Shown here one piece after another: positions 1 through 8,360 of a DNA stretch of 21,667 nucleotides. The position numbers were made by a program, and so were the translations under genes. This DNA is from an uncultured Opitutia bacterium (GTDB lineage Bacteria > Verrucomicrobiota > Verrucomicrobiia > Opitutales > UBA953), in the NCBI GenBank assembly GCA_903929325.1, contig CAIYUD010000194.1:1-21667 (forward strand). The letters are read 5' to 3'. Every line of letters starts with the position of its first letter. Position 1 is the stretch's first letter. The notes beneath the pieces were generated by a model that was not told the origin of the DNA, made no database searches, and saw only the letters and a list, made by a program, of their open reading frames with translations.

Positions 1-1126
1 TATAGCCCGAGTAGCAATGTGAGTCGATACGCACGCCGTGACCGCCCGGTGCATAGTAGAGACCGATGGTGCCAGGGCTTGGTGCGAAATTACGTGAAGG
101 ATCTTCGGCGTTGATGCGGCACTCAATGGCGTGACCGGTGATTTTAATATCCTTTTGGTCGACTTCAATCTTCTCACCGCAAGCGATGAGGATTTGGCGA
201 CGGACTAAGTCCATGTCGGTAACTTCTTCGGTGACGCCGTGCTCCACTTGGATGCGCGTGTTCATTTCCATGAAGTAATAGTTACCGGCTTTATCGACGA
301 GGAATTCGATGGTGCCAGCATTCTGGTAACCAATTTCCGAGGCGAGACGCACCGCGGTTTTACCCATTTGCTCGCGCAACTTTGGTGTCAGGAATGGGGA
401 AGGGGACTCTTCAATTAATTTCTGGTGGCGACGTTGCACGGAGCAGTCGCGTTCGCCGAGGTGAACAACTTTGCCGTGTTCATCCGCAAGGATTTGAAAT
501 TCGATGTGCCGAGGCTGCTCGATATATTTTTCGATATAGACGGAGCCATTGCCGAAAGCTTTTTCAGCTTCCATGCGCGCGCTGTCATACTCTTTCGCAA
601 AGGCTGCGGCGTTATGCACGATGCGCATACCTTTGCCGCCACCACCAGCGACAGCTTTAATAATCACCGGGAAGCCAATGCGCTGTGCTTCCTTGATCGC
701 TTCGCGTTGCCCGTCCACAGGGCCATCAGTGCCTGGTACGGTCGGGACTTTGGCTTTGGCCGCGGTTTGCTTGGCGACGGCTTTGTCACCCATTAAGCGA
801 ATGTGTTCAGGGCGAGGACCGATAAATTTGATATTCGCAGCGGCACATTTCTCAGCGAAGCCTGCTTTCTCTGAAAGGAAGCCGTAGCCTGGATGAATGG
901 CGTCAACGTTAGTGATTTCAGCGGCAGAGATAATGCGATCTTCGCGGAGGTAGGAGTCTTTACTTGGACCAGGCCCGATGCAGACGGCTTCGTCGGCTAA
1001 TTGAACGTGCAACGACTGTTCGTCGGCTTGCGAATAGACGGCCACAGTTTTGATACCAAGCTCGCGACAAGCTCGGATGACCCGAAGCGCAATTTCGCCT
1101 CGGTTGGCGATAAGGATTTTATTCAT
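1..1126 (-). CDS. accC: Biotin carboxylase subunit of acetyl-CoA carboxylase (3' end outside window)
   Basis: This is the ATP-dependent carboxylase that puts CO2 from bicarbonate onto the biotin of AccB, the first step of fatty-acid synthesis in the cytosol. The visible 375 residues start MNKILIANRGEIALRVIRAC, the classic N-terminus. They include the ATP-grasp lysines (K115 in MGDK, K157 in VIIK), the glycine loop GGGGKGM (161-167), H207 in RHIEFQ, K236 in RRHQKL, E274 in TIEF, the metal/ATP cluster E287-N289-R291 in FMEMNTRIQVEH, and R337 in ECRINAEDP. The residue after VEH is Gly rather than the usual Pro. The start is the ATG at 1124-1126, 17 bases after the accB stop, so the two are almost certainly cotranscribed. 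About 75-80 C-terminal residues are expected beyond the left edge. The open frame reaches base 1 without a stop. Confidence 0.97.
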   Translation of the reverse strand, partial: MNKILIANRGEIALRVIRACRELGIKTVAVYSQADEQSLHVQLADEAVCIGPGPSKDSYLREDRIISAAEITNVDAIHPGYGFLSEKAGFAEKCAAANIKFIGPRPEHIRLMGDKAVAKQTAAKAKVPTVPGTDGPVDGQREAIKEAQRIGFPVIIKAVAGGGGKGMRIVHNAAAFAKEYDSARMEAEKAFGNGSVYIEKYIEQPRHIEFQILADEHGKVVHLGERDCSVQRRHQKLIEESPSPFLTPKLREQMGKTAVRLASEIGYQNAGTIEFLVDKAGNYYFMEMNTRIQVEHGVTEEVTDMDLVRRQILIACGEKIEVDQKDIKITGHAIECRINAEDPSRNFAPSPGTIGLYYAPGGHGVRIDSHCYSGY

Positions 1127-1143
1127 GCGAAGACCTGATCGAA

Positions 1144-1617
1144 TTAGTTAGCCTTAACCCGGAAGAGGGCTTGGCCGAACTCGACAGAGGTTCCACTTGC
1201 CACGAGGCATTCGACAACGGTTCCGGTCACCTCGGCTTGAATTTCGTTCATCACCTTCATGGCCTCGATGATGCAAACGGTGGTATCGCTCTTAATTTGG
1301 CTACCAACGCCGACAAAGGCAGGGGCATCCGGTGCGGCTGAGCTATAGAACGTACCCACCATTGGAGAGGTGACGGTCTTAAGAGAGGGGTCCGCAGCGA
1401 CGGGCGCAGGGGCAGCGGCTGGGGCAGGGGAGGCTTGGTTGACAGGGGCAGCAACTTGAGCGGCCGGGGCGGCGGCAGTCGTTGTCACGGTCTGCGGAGC
1501 CTTGCCAGGCACGTCCCGCTTGATGCGAAGCTTAAATTCCTGGTCTTGGATCTCGAACTCGGACAAGTCCGATTTCTTCATTAAATCCACTACCTGTTTG
1601 ATTTTTTGGAGGTCCAA
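1144..1617 (-). CDS. accB: Biotin carboxyl carrier protein of acetyl-CoA carboxylase
   Basis: The 157-residue BCCP carries biotin between the carboxylase (AccC) and the carboxyltransferase. It has three parts. The N-terminal helix MDLQKIKQVVDLMKKSDL closely matches the family start. Residues about 40-77 form a flexible Ala/Pro-rich linker, and residues 79-157 form the biotinyl domain. The biotinylated lysine is K121 in EAMKVMNEI; the usual residue after the lysine is Met or Leu, here Val. The start codon is TTG at 1615-1617. It is supported by the family-typical N-terminus and by a good ribosome binding site seven bases upstream. The gene immediately precedes accC and follows a 124-base leader with a large palindrome, which may be the control point for the accBC unit. 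Confidence 0.97.
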   Translation of the reverse strand: MDLQKIKQVVDLMKKSDLSEFEIQDQEFKLRIKRDVPGKAPQTVTTTAAAPAAQVAAPVNQASPAPAAAPAPVAADPSLKTVTSPMVGTFYSSAAPDAPAFVGVGSQIKSDTTVCIIEAMKVMNEIQAEVTGTVVECLVASGTSVEFGQALFRVKAN

Positions 1618-1624
1618 GTTTGTG

Positions 1625-1630
1625 TCCTCA
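1625..1630 (-). promoter_or_regulatory. Ribosome binding site supporting the TTG start of accB
   Basis: On the minus strand this reads TGAGGA, followed by a seven-base spacer and then TTG. It is one of few clear Shine-Dalgarno sequences in the window and decides in favour of the TTG initiation codon for accB. Confidence 0.7.
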
Positions 1631-1649
1631 GTTAAGTTTGTGAACGGAC

Positions 1650-1679
1650 TAAATAGAGGTATCCCAAGCAGGTAATCAA
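1650..1679 (-). promoter_or_regulatory. Weak candidate promoter for accBC
   Basis: On the minus strand TTGATT (1674-1679) and TATTTA (1650-1655) are separated by 18 bases, giving a leader of roughly 25-30 bases before accB. Both boxes match the sigma-70 consensus only partly. The alternative is the TATAAT at 1722-1727. Which one is used cannot be decided from sequence alone. Confidence 0.25.
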
Positions 1680-1699
1680 CCCCTTAGTTACCCCACGTC

Positions 1700-1725
1700 T
1701 AATTAACAACTTAAGTTGTTAATTA
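1700..1725. promoter_or_regulatory. 26-bp perfect palindrome, candidate operator upstream of accBC
   Basis: The left half reads TAATTAACAACTT and the right half is its exact reverse complement, with no mismatch and no central gap. The element lies about 82 bases upstream of the accB start and 16 bases past the end of the AsmA-like gene. On the minus strand a perfect TATAAT (+ coordinates 1722-1727) overlaps its upstream edge, but I see no good -35 box for it. No run of T follows the palindrome on either strand, and the stem is AT-rich, so a terminator is unlikely. A dimeric repressor or activator site controlling accBC is the best reading, by inference from symmetry and place. It does not look like the FapR or FabT consensus as I know them. 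Confidence 0.5.
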
Positions 1726-1741
1726 TAAACGACTTGCATTG

Positions 1742-4312
1742 CTATTTAGTTGGCTTTTTCAGGCTAACCTGGGGTTTGCGCAGATTACCCCCCAGATAGA
1801 TGTTTATCATACTGGCTATCAATCGGTTAGGGTTCAGCAAACCAAGCGGACCAAAGGGTGAAGGGGATACTTTCATCTGCCCCGCGAGGGCCAAGGCGCC
1901 ATCTCGGAGGCTTATGTTACCCTTAAATTTAAGTGATGCGCTAGGTCCAGTCAGGTCCAACCGCTTAACCTCCGCGACCCCTGCTTTGCAGCGCAGGCTA
2001 AGCTCGGCCTTTTCGAGGGGGTAGCTTGAGAATCCAAGGCCTAGGGCATCGAGTCCTTCGGATAGCCCCCCTAGGAGATGGACGGTCTTTAAATTCGGGT
2101 CGGTAAGAACGGCATACCCCTCCCCCTCGGTCATCCAAGGAGCATCGAGGTCGAGCGTGCCTTTATAAGAAGCCATGAGATTCGACTTATCCTTCGACGT
2201 TTGTTTATCAGCCGCTCGGCCCTGAATACTGGCGGCTAAATTCATGAGACCTGTACGGCTCCAATCGATCACTGTGACGGAAAGGGTGTTTTGGTGGGAC
2301 ATGTCGCCTTTCAAGTCAACCGTCGTGCGACCACCGAAAATTCCACCAGTGGCGTGGATGGTCATTTCAGTACCAGATGGATTTTTAGCGAGGTCGAGCT
2401 CGAGGCTCTCAACGCGTACGCCCGCAACCGTTACCGGCTCTGCAGCACTCAGGTGCATTTGAAGCGAATGATCCGGTTCGAGTGCTAAACGAACTTGGTG
2501 TTTCGGAAATTTCCATTCACGCAGTTGGTTAGCCAGGCTGACATCATAGAGGCGTAAAAGAAAAGCAGGCTGAACATCCCCTTCGATAGTGATGCGGGGT
2601 TGTCCATTCCACTCAGGCTTGAGTGTATTCCATTCAATCATGCCGCGCGCACCTCCTGCGTCACGGCCCTCGAGTTCACCGCGCACCGAGTCAATTCTCA
2701 CTGTGGAGTTTTGAGGTGTATTGAATACCCAAAGGTCGAGAGACGAGAATCGCCCGCCCATGAAGCCAAAGTTTTCAAGCTGTGCCCGGACGCAGACTTT
2801 TTCCACGTAAGCCGCACCCCATTTCCCTTTCACCAGCACATCTGCGTGCGGGCGTTTTCCAGTGGTAGATAAATCAAAACGCGACCAAAGGTCTTTCCAC
2901 CAATCACCCAGTAGGCTATTCAGAAAAGGCGGATTCACTGGACAGCCTTCCGTCGAGTTGAGCCGAATAGTATAGGCGTCGCCGATTTGCAGGCCCGCTT
3001 CGATTTCGCCACAAATACCTCCTAAGTTTAGTCGATGTAGGCTCAGTTTATTTTTGTTCGTCGAAAAATCGAAATCTCCCGTAAACACCGTGAAGCCATC
3101 TTCAGGACGAACCCGGGAAGGGCTGATGCCTTTCCACCCTAATTTAGAAAACGCAAATGATCCACGACCGTGCACGCCTGCAGTTTTTTTCCACGAAAAT
3201 TCAGCGCCGAGCAGATCGATCGGGCCGCTTAAATCCACCCCAATGTTTCGTGCGCCTGTAGCGACAGCGTTCAGTCGCGTTAAGTCACTTGCGGTAATAT
3301 GCGCGAAACTATCGCTAAGGGTTACGCCTTCGCTGTCAGTTGTGATGTTTGCCTGAACCCACGAGGTCTCGGTTGAGAGATGCAGCGCAAACGTATGCTT
3401 TAAGGCATCGTGCCACGTGCCTGTAATCTCTGCATACATGGACACGAGCCCGTCCGCTTGGATGTTTGTAAAGTAAGCTCGAACAGTTTTTTGGTTATCC
3501 AGAAAGAACCAGGCTTCGCCGGCGGTAGCATTTCCTGCGTTTAATTTTTGGAGGTGAAGTTGGGCGCGTAGCGCTTTATCGAACCTGCCTTGAATGGTTC
3601 CGCGTTTTACGGTCAACGGCAGCGAGCTGACCGATGTTGGATTTTCTATAAAGACACCCAAGAGCTCGGTTGCATGATTTGGGCCATGCATGTTGAGAGT
3701 AATAGAGCCTTCGAGGGCGCGTAGGGCCTTTAGGCAATCAGCTGCAAGCACCCGATCCCAGGGCAACTTCGAAGCCGCTTCCATGGGGTCTTCCTGAGTG
3801 GGTGAAAGTGGCGAGGGCGGGAGGGTTGCGTCGGCTCGCAACACCATCAATCCCACACGCGCGGCAGACTGTACCTTTATTGTGTTATGCGTGCGCTCGA
3901 GCCGAACGACAAAATCATCGCATGCACTAATGTCATTCTGCTCACCCAGCGTGCCCCGTCCGCGAGCTTCCAGTGCCTGCAATTCTAAATCGCCTGTTAA
4001 AAGCTTACCCCAAAGCGGTATAAAATCTAAGTCTGCATACAGTGCGTCTCCTGGGTGTTGGTCGTGGACAATCCGTGCTCCTCCCAAACGGATACGCCCG
4101 TAATTATCGATGGTTGCTTCGCGGCAAGTAAAAGAAAGCTGTCCGGAAAAAATTTCGTAGACGGCACTGAGGACTGCGGGGGGCAGGCGCGTCGGCGTAC
4201 GATGCGAAACAATCCAGAGAGCCGCTAGCTGTCCAACGAGTAGTAAGCAAAGAAACGTACGGACGATAATCTTTGTCCAGCGACGGGCTAGTTTCAGTAA
4301 CAGCTTGCCCAT
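1742..4312 (-). CDS. AsmA/DUF3971-like envelope protein
   Basis: This is a large membrane-anchored protein of about 856 residues. The start MGKLLLKLARRW gives a basic N-terminus and a single membrane segment at about residues 16-36 (VRTFLCLLLVGQLAALWIV). The rest is a long periplasmic part rich in alternating beta-strand patterns. The C-terminal stretch, with a low-complexity run of 'SLKFKGNISLRDGALAL' and 'NIYLGGNLRKPQVSL', is typical of AsmA/TamB-type proteins, which form hydrophobic grooves between inner and outer membranes. I chose the ATG at 4310-4312 because it lies four bases after the upstream stop. An in-frame ATG at 4388-4390 would overlap the upstream gene by 74 bases. Neither has a clear ribosome site. 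It is the last gene of the ABC/GldG/DUF4340 operon. The family call is by overall character, and the substrate is unknown. Confidence 0.75.
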   Translation of the reverse strand: MGKLLLKLARRWTKIIVRTFLCLLLVGQLAALWIVSHRTPTRLPPAVLSAVYEIFSGQLSFTCREATIDNYGRIRLGGARIVHDQHPGDALYADLDFIPLWGKLLTGDLELQALEARGRGTLGEQNDISACDDFVVRLERTHNTIKVQSAARVGLMVLRADATLPPSPLSPTQEDPMEAASKLPWDRVLAADCLKALRALEGSITLNMHGPNHATELLGVFIENPTSVSSLPLTVKRGTIQGRFDKALRAQLHLQKLNAGNATAGEAWFFLDNQKTVRAYFTNIQADGLVSMYAEITGTWHDALKHTFALHLSTETSWVQANITTDSEGVTLSDSFAHITASDLTRLNAVATGARNIGVDLSGPIDLLGAEFSWKKTAGVHGRGSFAFSKLGWKGISPSRVRPEDGFTVFTGDFDFSTNKNKLSLHRLNLGGICGEIEAGLQIGDAYTIRLNSTEGCPVNPPFLNSLLGDWWKDLWSRFDLSTTGKRPHADVLVKGKWGAAYVEKVCVRAQLENFGFMGGRFSSLDLWVFNTPQNSTVRIDSVRGELEGRDAGGARGMIEWNTLKPEWNGQPRITIEGDVQPAFLLRLYDVSLANQLREWKFPKHQVRLALEPDHSLQMHLSAAEPVTVAGVRVESLELDLAKNPSGTEMTIHATGGIFGGRTTVDLKGDMSHQNTLSVTVIDWSRTGLMNLAASIQGRAADKQTSKDKSNLMASYKGTLDLDAPWMTEGEGYAVLTDPNLKTVHLLGGLSEGLDALGLGFSSYPLEKAELSLRCKAGVAEVKRLDLTGPSASLKFKGNISLRDGALALAGQMKVSPSPFGPLGLLNPNRLIASMINIYLGGNLRKPQVSLKKPTK

Positions 4313-4316
4313 GCGC

Positions 4317-6086
4317 TTAGAGGCTAGACCAAGGAGTAAGTGCCTCAATGAGTGCAGGCTCAGGAACGAATTCCGTGCCATCCGCTTCATCTAAGACGAT
4401 AAGTGTATTCGGCCCTTGTGCCCGGCTTACACGGTAATTTCTTGTCGCTTCGCTTGCCCCTGCTGCGCCCGCTGCCGAGCGATCGGTGACACGAATCGAG
4501 AAAGCCCATACAGGCTTTTCCTTCGAGAACGGTGAGGCGCTTGAAGAGAAACTGTGTGCCTGAACCAAGGAGAGACTCTCTGCAAGTTGTGCTGCTTGGG
4601 TGCTATTAATTTCGCCTTCGGTTGCCCAGCGGGCGTCAGTGCCCAGTCGCGCCTCCGCAATATTTTTTCCAGAAGTGTTCACCAATGTGATGCGCGCGAC
4701 TTGTGTGCCTGCTGGCAAGCGAGCCAACGTTTCGGTTCGCCAATCTTGAGGTGTCACGGAAATCCAGCGATCCACACTTTGCTCGATCGCACAAATTTGC
4801 GGGTCGCCATTGAGGGGGCGTATGAAGATGCGTCCGCCCGCTGGATCAGGACTGATTTCGTAGGTTAACTTGCCTGCGGCGAAATCTAGTTCGACTTTGC
4901 TCCACTCTGCATTGGCAGGAATCACCGCAGGCTTATTGTCAGACACGCGCAGCGCAGTGAGTAGGCGAAGGAATTGTTGAGCCCGACCAACACTTACTTC
5001 TAAGCGACGGGTTGCCGTCGATCCTGCCAGCACCGGCATTTCCCAGCGTCCTGTTGCACCAGCGGCATCAATGCGGTGTAAGGTGAGCGAGCGGCCGTCG
5101 CGCTTATTCGTCAGGGTAATCCCTTTGACGCCTGCGGGATCAAAGTCGCAAGGCTGTCGCGAGCGTAATTGACTTACTGGGTCCGCCCAAGCTGCCAGAA
5201 CTTGTTGTTCTAAGAGAAACGGTTGGCTCGGGTTGTCTTCCAAGCACGCTTCGCAAAGACCGTCTTTGGCTGGCCAAATCATTAGAACCTGACGGCGATT
5301 GACGCCCTCAACTGAGATGCGCATGGCTGGCTTTTCAGCTACGGTTGTGCGTCGCGGTAAGAACCGTGCGACGTGTAAGTCGCTTAACGTCGCTACCGCT
5401 CGCGGTGTCAGTTCGGCGTCAGCAGCAAAATCAAGCGGAGCTTCAAAGTGCCATGTGGCTGCGGATTCCGCCCGCCCGATTTTTTCACGGCTTTCGAGAA
5501 TAAGACCCCAGCGTTGCTCTTTTCCATTGGGATCCGTTTGACGAATACCAATCGCTCGTACTTCGAAGGCGGGAATATCAAACACCGCATCCATCCGATA
5601 AGCTTCCGGGGTACTGCTGAGTGCCTTGAGCAGTGGCTCGCCGGCTGTTCCAATACCACGTTCTCCACCGTCGAGCCTCAGGGTGCGCGTACCAATATTG
5701 CTGCCATGCAGTGTTACGTTAGCGACGACCGACTGGCCATTATCTGCGCCCACTTGAATTTTCCATCGCTCACTGGCTGCGGCTGGAAGTGACGCATCAA
5801 TGAACCGTGCGTTGGCTTCTCGGACTAAGGCAAGTTCGCCGAGCAGGCGTTGGACCTCCCAAGGATTTGCCGGCCAAGTGTAAGGCTGAGTCACAGACCA
5901 CCCGGCATTTAAGCGTTCAAGTCGAATGCGACCTGCTGGCCCTTCAATTTCTATTAAGTTGGGCTGGGTGGGAAATGTTAGGCCACGAAAAGTTGTATCT
6001 TGGTTGCCGGGCATTGCCCACCAGATGATCAATCCACAGGCGAGATTGGCTAAAACTAAAAAGAGCGTTGTTCGCGTGAATCGCAT
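4317..6086 (-). CDS. DUF4340 domain-containing membrane-anchored protein
   Basis: This 589-residue protein has one N-terminal membrane segment (about residues 6-25, TTLFLVLANLACGLIIWWAM), followed by a large extracytoplasmic region. The first part reads LIEIEGPAGRIRLERLNAGW, then a 'W..TQPYTWPANPWEVQRLLGEL' element (shown in part). This repeats a 'value compared, Trp-rich, lasso of beta strands' pattern seen in DUF4340 proteins. A second copy-like unit lies near residues 310-380 (GITLTNKRDGRSLTLHRI, then RRLEVSVGRAQQFLRLLTAL). DUF4340 proteins are known to sit next to GldG-like genes and ABC-2 transporters in several phyla, but no biochemical role is established. It is six bases downstream of the GldG-like gene and four bases upstream of the AsmA-like gene, so it is surely in the same transcript. 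The start is ATG 6084-6086. Confidence 0.8.
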   Translation of the reverse strand: MRFTRTTLFLVLANLACGLIIWWAMPGNQDTTFRGLTFPTQPNLIEIEGPAGRIRLERLNAGWSVTQPYTWPANPWEVQRLLGELALVREANARFIDASLPAAASERWKIQVGADNGQSVVANVTLHGSNIGTRTLRLDGGERGIGTAGEPLLKALSSTPEAYRMDAVFDIPAFEVRAIGIRQTDPNGKEQRWGLILESREKIGRAESAATWHFEAPLDFAADAELTPRAVATLSDLHVARFLPRRTTVAEKPAMRISVEGVNRRQVLMIWPAKDGLCEACLEDNPSQPFLLEQQVLAAWADPVSQLRSRQPCDFDPAGVKGITLTNKRDGRSLTLHRIDAAGATGRWEMPVLAGSTATRRLEVSVGRAQQFLRLLTALRVSDNKPAVIPANAEWSKVELDFAAGKLTYEISPDPAGGRIFIRPLNGDPQICAIEQSVDRWISVTPQDWRTETLARLPAGTQVARITLVNTSGKNIAEARLGTDARWATEGEINSTQAAQLAESLSLVQAHSFSSSASPFSKEKPVWAFSIRVTDRSAAGAAGASEATRNYRVSRAQGPNTLIVLDEADGTEFVPEPALIEALTPWSSL

Positions 6087-6092
6087 GCCGCA

Positions 6093-7589
6093 TTAACTTC
6101 TACGACGCCAGGCCGAGACGGCAAGCCCGACGGCAGCAATCAGCAACGGTACAACTGCAAACTGCCAACCAAGAGAGACGAGTTGTGAGGTTGCCGCCGT
6201 TAGCGTGAAATTATACTGTGGACGCGGTGGGATCGAGACGGTCCGCTCCCGTCCGCCCAACCAAAGGATAGATTGCAGTAAGAAGGCTCGGTTGCCGCCG
6301 CGGGCAACGCGCCCATTGGCAGCGATTTCCGATGAACCTATGACAACAAGCCGACCAGCCTCCGTTCCCGCGTTTGCCGTTAAGCCCGTTCGTCGCTCAG
6401 CGGCAATTGCCATGCAAATAGGCCCAGCCATATCTCTGGCTGGATCGAAGCGTGGTGGCTGTTGGCGAGGATCGGTTTCACTCCAAGACTCCACCGAGCT
6501 GTAGACCATTTGCCAAACAGCCAAGGTGCTATCAGGTGCGCTACCTAAATCGAAAGTGACTGGTCGCAAACGGCTCGCGACCAGGGGCAGGTCGAGCGTA
6601 GCTAGAACCGAGGCAATCGTGTGTAATTTAGTGTCGAGGTTTCGTAGCGCAATGTCGCCGTCAGGCAATCGACGCGACATGTCCGGTTCATAGACTTGCG
6701 CTTCCGGTGAAAATATGGCCCAGCTTTCTAAGACGGCGTTTAAGCCATGTTCGCGGCCTGGATCAAGCAACAGCAGTACATGTCCGTTACGGTCGTAAAG
6801 GTAAGCGCGAATGAGTTCTGCTTCCGCGGGAGAAAATGCAGAGATAGGTCCAGCAATCAGAACGACTGAAGCATCGCGGGGCACTCCGCCTGTTAGGGTG
6901 AGCGGGCGTACATCAACATTCGCGAGACGTAATTGTCGGCTCAGTTGACTCAGGCCGCGTGCAGCCGAGGCATCATCGGGCGCAAGCTCGCCATGGCCAC
7001 GTGTCACATAACAAATAATGGGGCGGTCGTCGGTAACTTGTATCAATGCGCTCAGCAGGGCTTCTTCAATGCGTCCTGCTTCAGTCAGGGCAGTAATTTC
7101 AGGAAACGTAAGGATGCGCTGGCGAGTGCCACACGATAGGATGATGGCGGCTTCGGGAGGGATTGGGCCGTGCCGTGCGGCGAGCTCGGCCAAGACAGGG
7201 GTATTCCGGCCGCCACCCGCTCGCACAACGCGGAGCCATCCGTGTGAAGACTTGGAGACTTCCAACTCAACCGCATCTAAGAGGCGTCCTGATTGCCGCT
7301 CGGCCGTCCGTTGATCCTCGTTTTCACCGGCTTCGAGTTCGACCGCCGTAACCCATGCATTGTTGTCCAGGCGATCCGGTGCACGTCGCGCAATCTCCGA
7401 TAACAACTTCACGGATTCTTCAGCCAAGGAGTGCCGCGAGTCTTTCGTTAAATCTTGCCGCAAGCGCAGTGCAGGAATGCCTGAGAGCGCGTTGAGCCCA
7501 AATGCTAAGGCAATTGCCAAAAGGATTTGTAACCAGCGATTCGTTAGCCGGCCTTTGCGTGTTTCGGAAAAATCGTCGTGCGTGCGCAT
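6093..7589 (-). CDS. GldG-like ABC transporter auxiliary protein
   Basis: The 498-residue protein has a membrane segment near each end, at about residues 19-38 (WLQILLAIALAFGLNALSGI) and 472-492, with a large extracytoplasmic domain between them. After the first segment comes DLTKDSRHSLAEESVKLLSE, the hallmark of the GldG/ABC-auxiliary family (DLTxDxRYSLSxxTxxLL in relatives). Further on come CYVTRGHGE (relatives: FLTGHGE) and a Rossmann-like run HVLLLLDPGRE. In Bacteroidota, GldG works with GldA and GldF in gliding and secretion. In other phyla the same trio occurs without gliding and its cargo is not known. The gene starts at ATG 7587-7589, seven bases after the permease stop. Confidence 0.85.
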   Translation of the reverse strand: MRTHDDFSETRKGRLTNRWLQILLAIALAFGLNALSGIPALRLRQDLTKDSRHSLAEESVKLLSEIARRAPDRLDNNAWVTAVELEAGENEDQRTAERQSGRLLDAVELEVSKSSHGWLRVVRAGGGRNTPVLAELAARHGPIPPEAAIILSCGTRQRILTFPEITALTEAGRIEEALLSALIQVTDDRPIICYVTRGHGELAPDDASAARGLSQLSRQLRLANVDVRPLTLTGGVPRDASVVLIAGPISAFSPAEAELIRAYLYDRNGHVLLLLDPGREHGLNAVLESWAIFSPEAQVYEPDMSRRLPDGDIALRNLDTKLHTIASVLATLDLPLVASRLRPVTFDLGSAPDSTLAVWQMVYSSVESWSETDPRQQPPRFDPARDMAGPICMAIAAERRTGLTANAGTEAGRLVVIGSSEIAANGRVARGGNRAFLLQSILWLGGRERTVSIPPRPQYNFTLTAATSQLVSLGWQFAVVPLLIAAVGLAVSAWRRRS

Positions 7590-7596
7590 GGTTTTT

Positions 7597-8358
7597 TTAG
7601 TCAGCGGTTTCGATGGCGAGCACGGTTAATCCCAAGCAAAGAGCACAGCCCGTTAAGTAGAGCACGATCGGCTGACTGTCGACAATGCCCGAGGCAAAGT
7701 CTTCAAGGTGACCAACTGTACGCAGGTGGTCTGCGGGCTCTTTCAGCCAGCCTAGCCATTCCCAACCATCGGTAGGCAGTGCGTCGAGTAAGCCTCCAGA
7801 AACCGTTAAACCCAATAAGCAGACAAAAGTCATTAAGGCTGCGAGCCCAGGACTGCGCGTGCGCGAGCCACAGAGTATGCCAATAGATACATGGAGGAGT
7901 CCGCTGAGGGCGATAAAGGCGATGCCGCCGCCGAGTGTGACGCCATCCAGTATTCTCGGATCGGTTGATGCGCCCAGTCCATGTGCCGCGACTGCCGGAA
8001 AGATTGCGAATGAAATCCAGAAAATAACCCACGTTAGCCACACGCTCGTAAATTTTGCTGCGACGACTGCGAGTGCACTCGCTGGTGTTGTCAGTAAAGC
8101 GCCCAATGTGCCTGCGCGCCGTTCTTCTGCTAAGCTGCGCATCGTTAAGAGTGGCAAGATGCACAAGAGGGGAAGGGGGAACCAGCGGAAGACAGCTTCG
8201 GTGGGCGTCCATGGCATCGGCGTCCGACTACAGGCAAGAATTGCGTACCAATGAATAGTACCCAGCAGACTTAAGAAGAGTGCCCAGGTTGCCCACGTTG
8301 TCCAAGAGAGCCAGGTGCTACGCAGCTCATGAAGGAGTAATACACGAAAAGAGCGCAT
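7597..8358 (-). CDS. ABC-2 type permease (GldF-like)
   Basis: This 253-residue integral membrane protein has about six hydrophobic segments: WTTWATWALFLSLLGTIHWY near residues 20-40, then segments around 55-70, 100-130, 145-165, 170-190 and 230-250. Between segments 2 and 3 it carries MRSLAEERRAGTLGALLTTP (near residues 73-92). This E-rich coupling-helix motif (relatives: RSxAEExRxGTxExLLTxP) is typical of GldF/NosY ABC-2 permeases. It starts two bases after the ATPase stop, and its partner is that ATPase. The direction and cargo of transport cannot be read from the sequence. Confidence 0.88.
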   Translation of the reverse strand: MRSFRVLLLHELRSTWLSWTTWATWALFLSLLGTIHWYAILACSRTPMPWTPTEAVFRWFPLPLLCILPLLTMRSLAEERRAGTLGALLTTPASALAVVAAKFTSVWLTWVIFWISFAIFPAVAAHGLGASTDPRILDGVTLGGGIAFIALSGLLHVSIGILCGSRTRSPGLAALMTFVCLLGLTVSGGLLDALPTDGWEWLGWLKEPADHLRTVGHLEDFASGIVDSQPIVLYLTGCALCLGLTVLAIETAD

Positions 8359-8360
8359 GG

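Noticed and set aside
382..887. Several plus-strand open frames of 92-123 codons
   Set aside because: They lie opposite accC, whose minus-strand protein is fully conserved through this region; the plus-strand peptides match nothing and overlap each other.
1700..1725. The palindrome read as a rho-independent terminator of the AsmA gene
   Set aside because: The stem is AT-rich and no run of T follows on either strand.
4313..4390. Longer start for the AsmA-like gene at ATG 4388-4390
   Set aside because: It would overlap the DUF4340 coding end by 74 bases and has no ribosome site; the ATG four bases after the upstream stop is simpler.
7703..8212. 169-codon minus-strand frame inside the permease gene
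   Set aside because: It is out of frame with a well-formed six-segment permease and has an unlikely Arg-rich composition.
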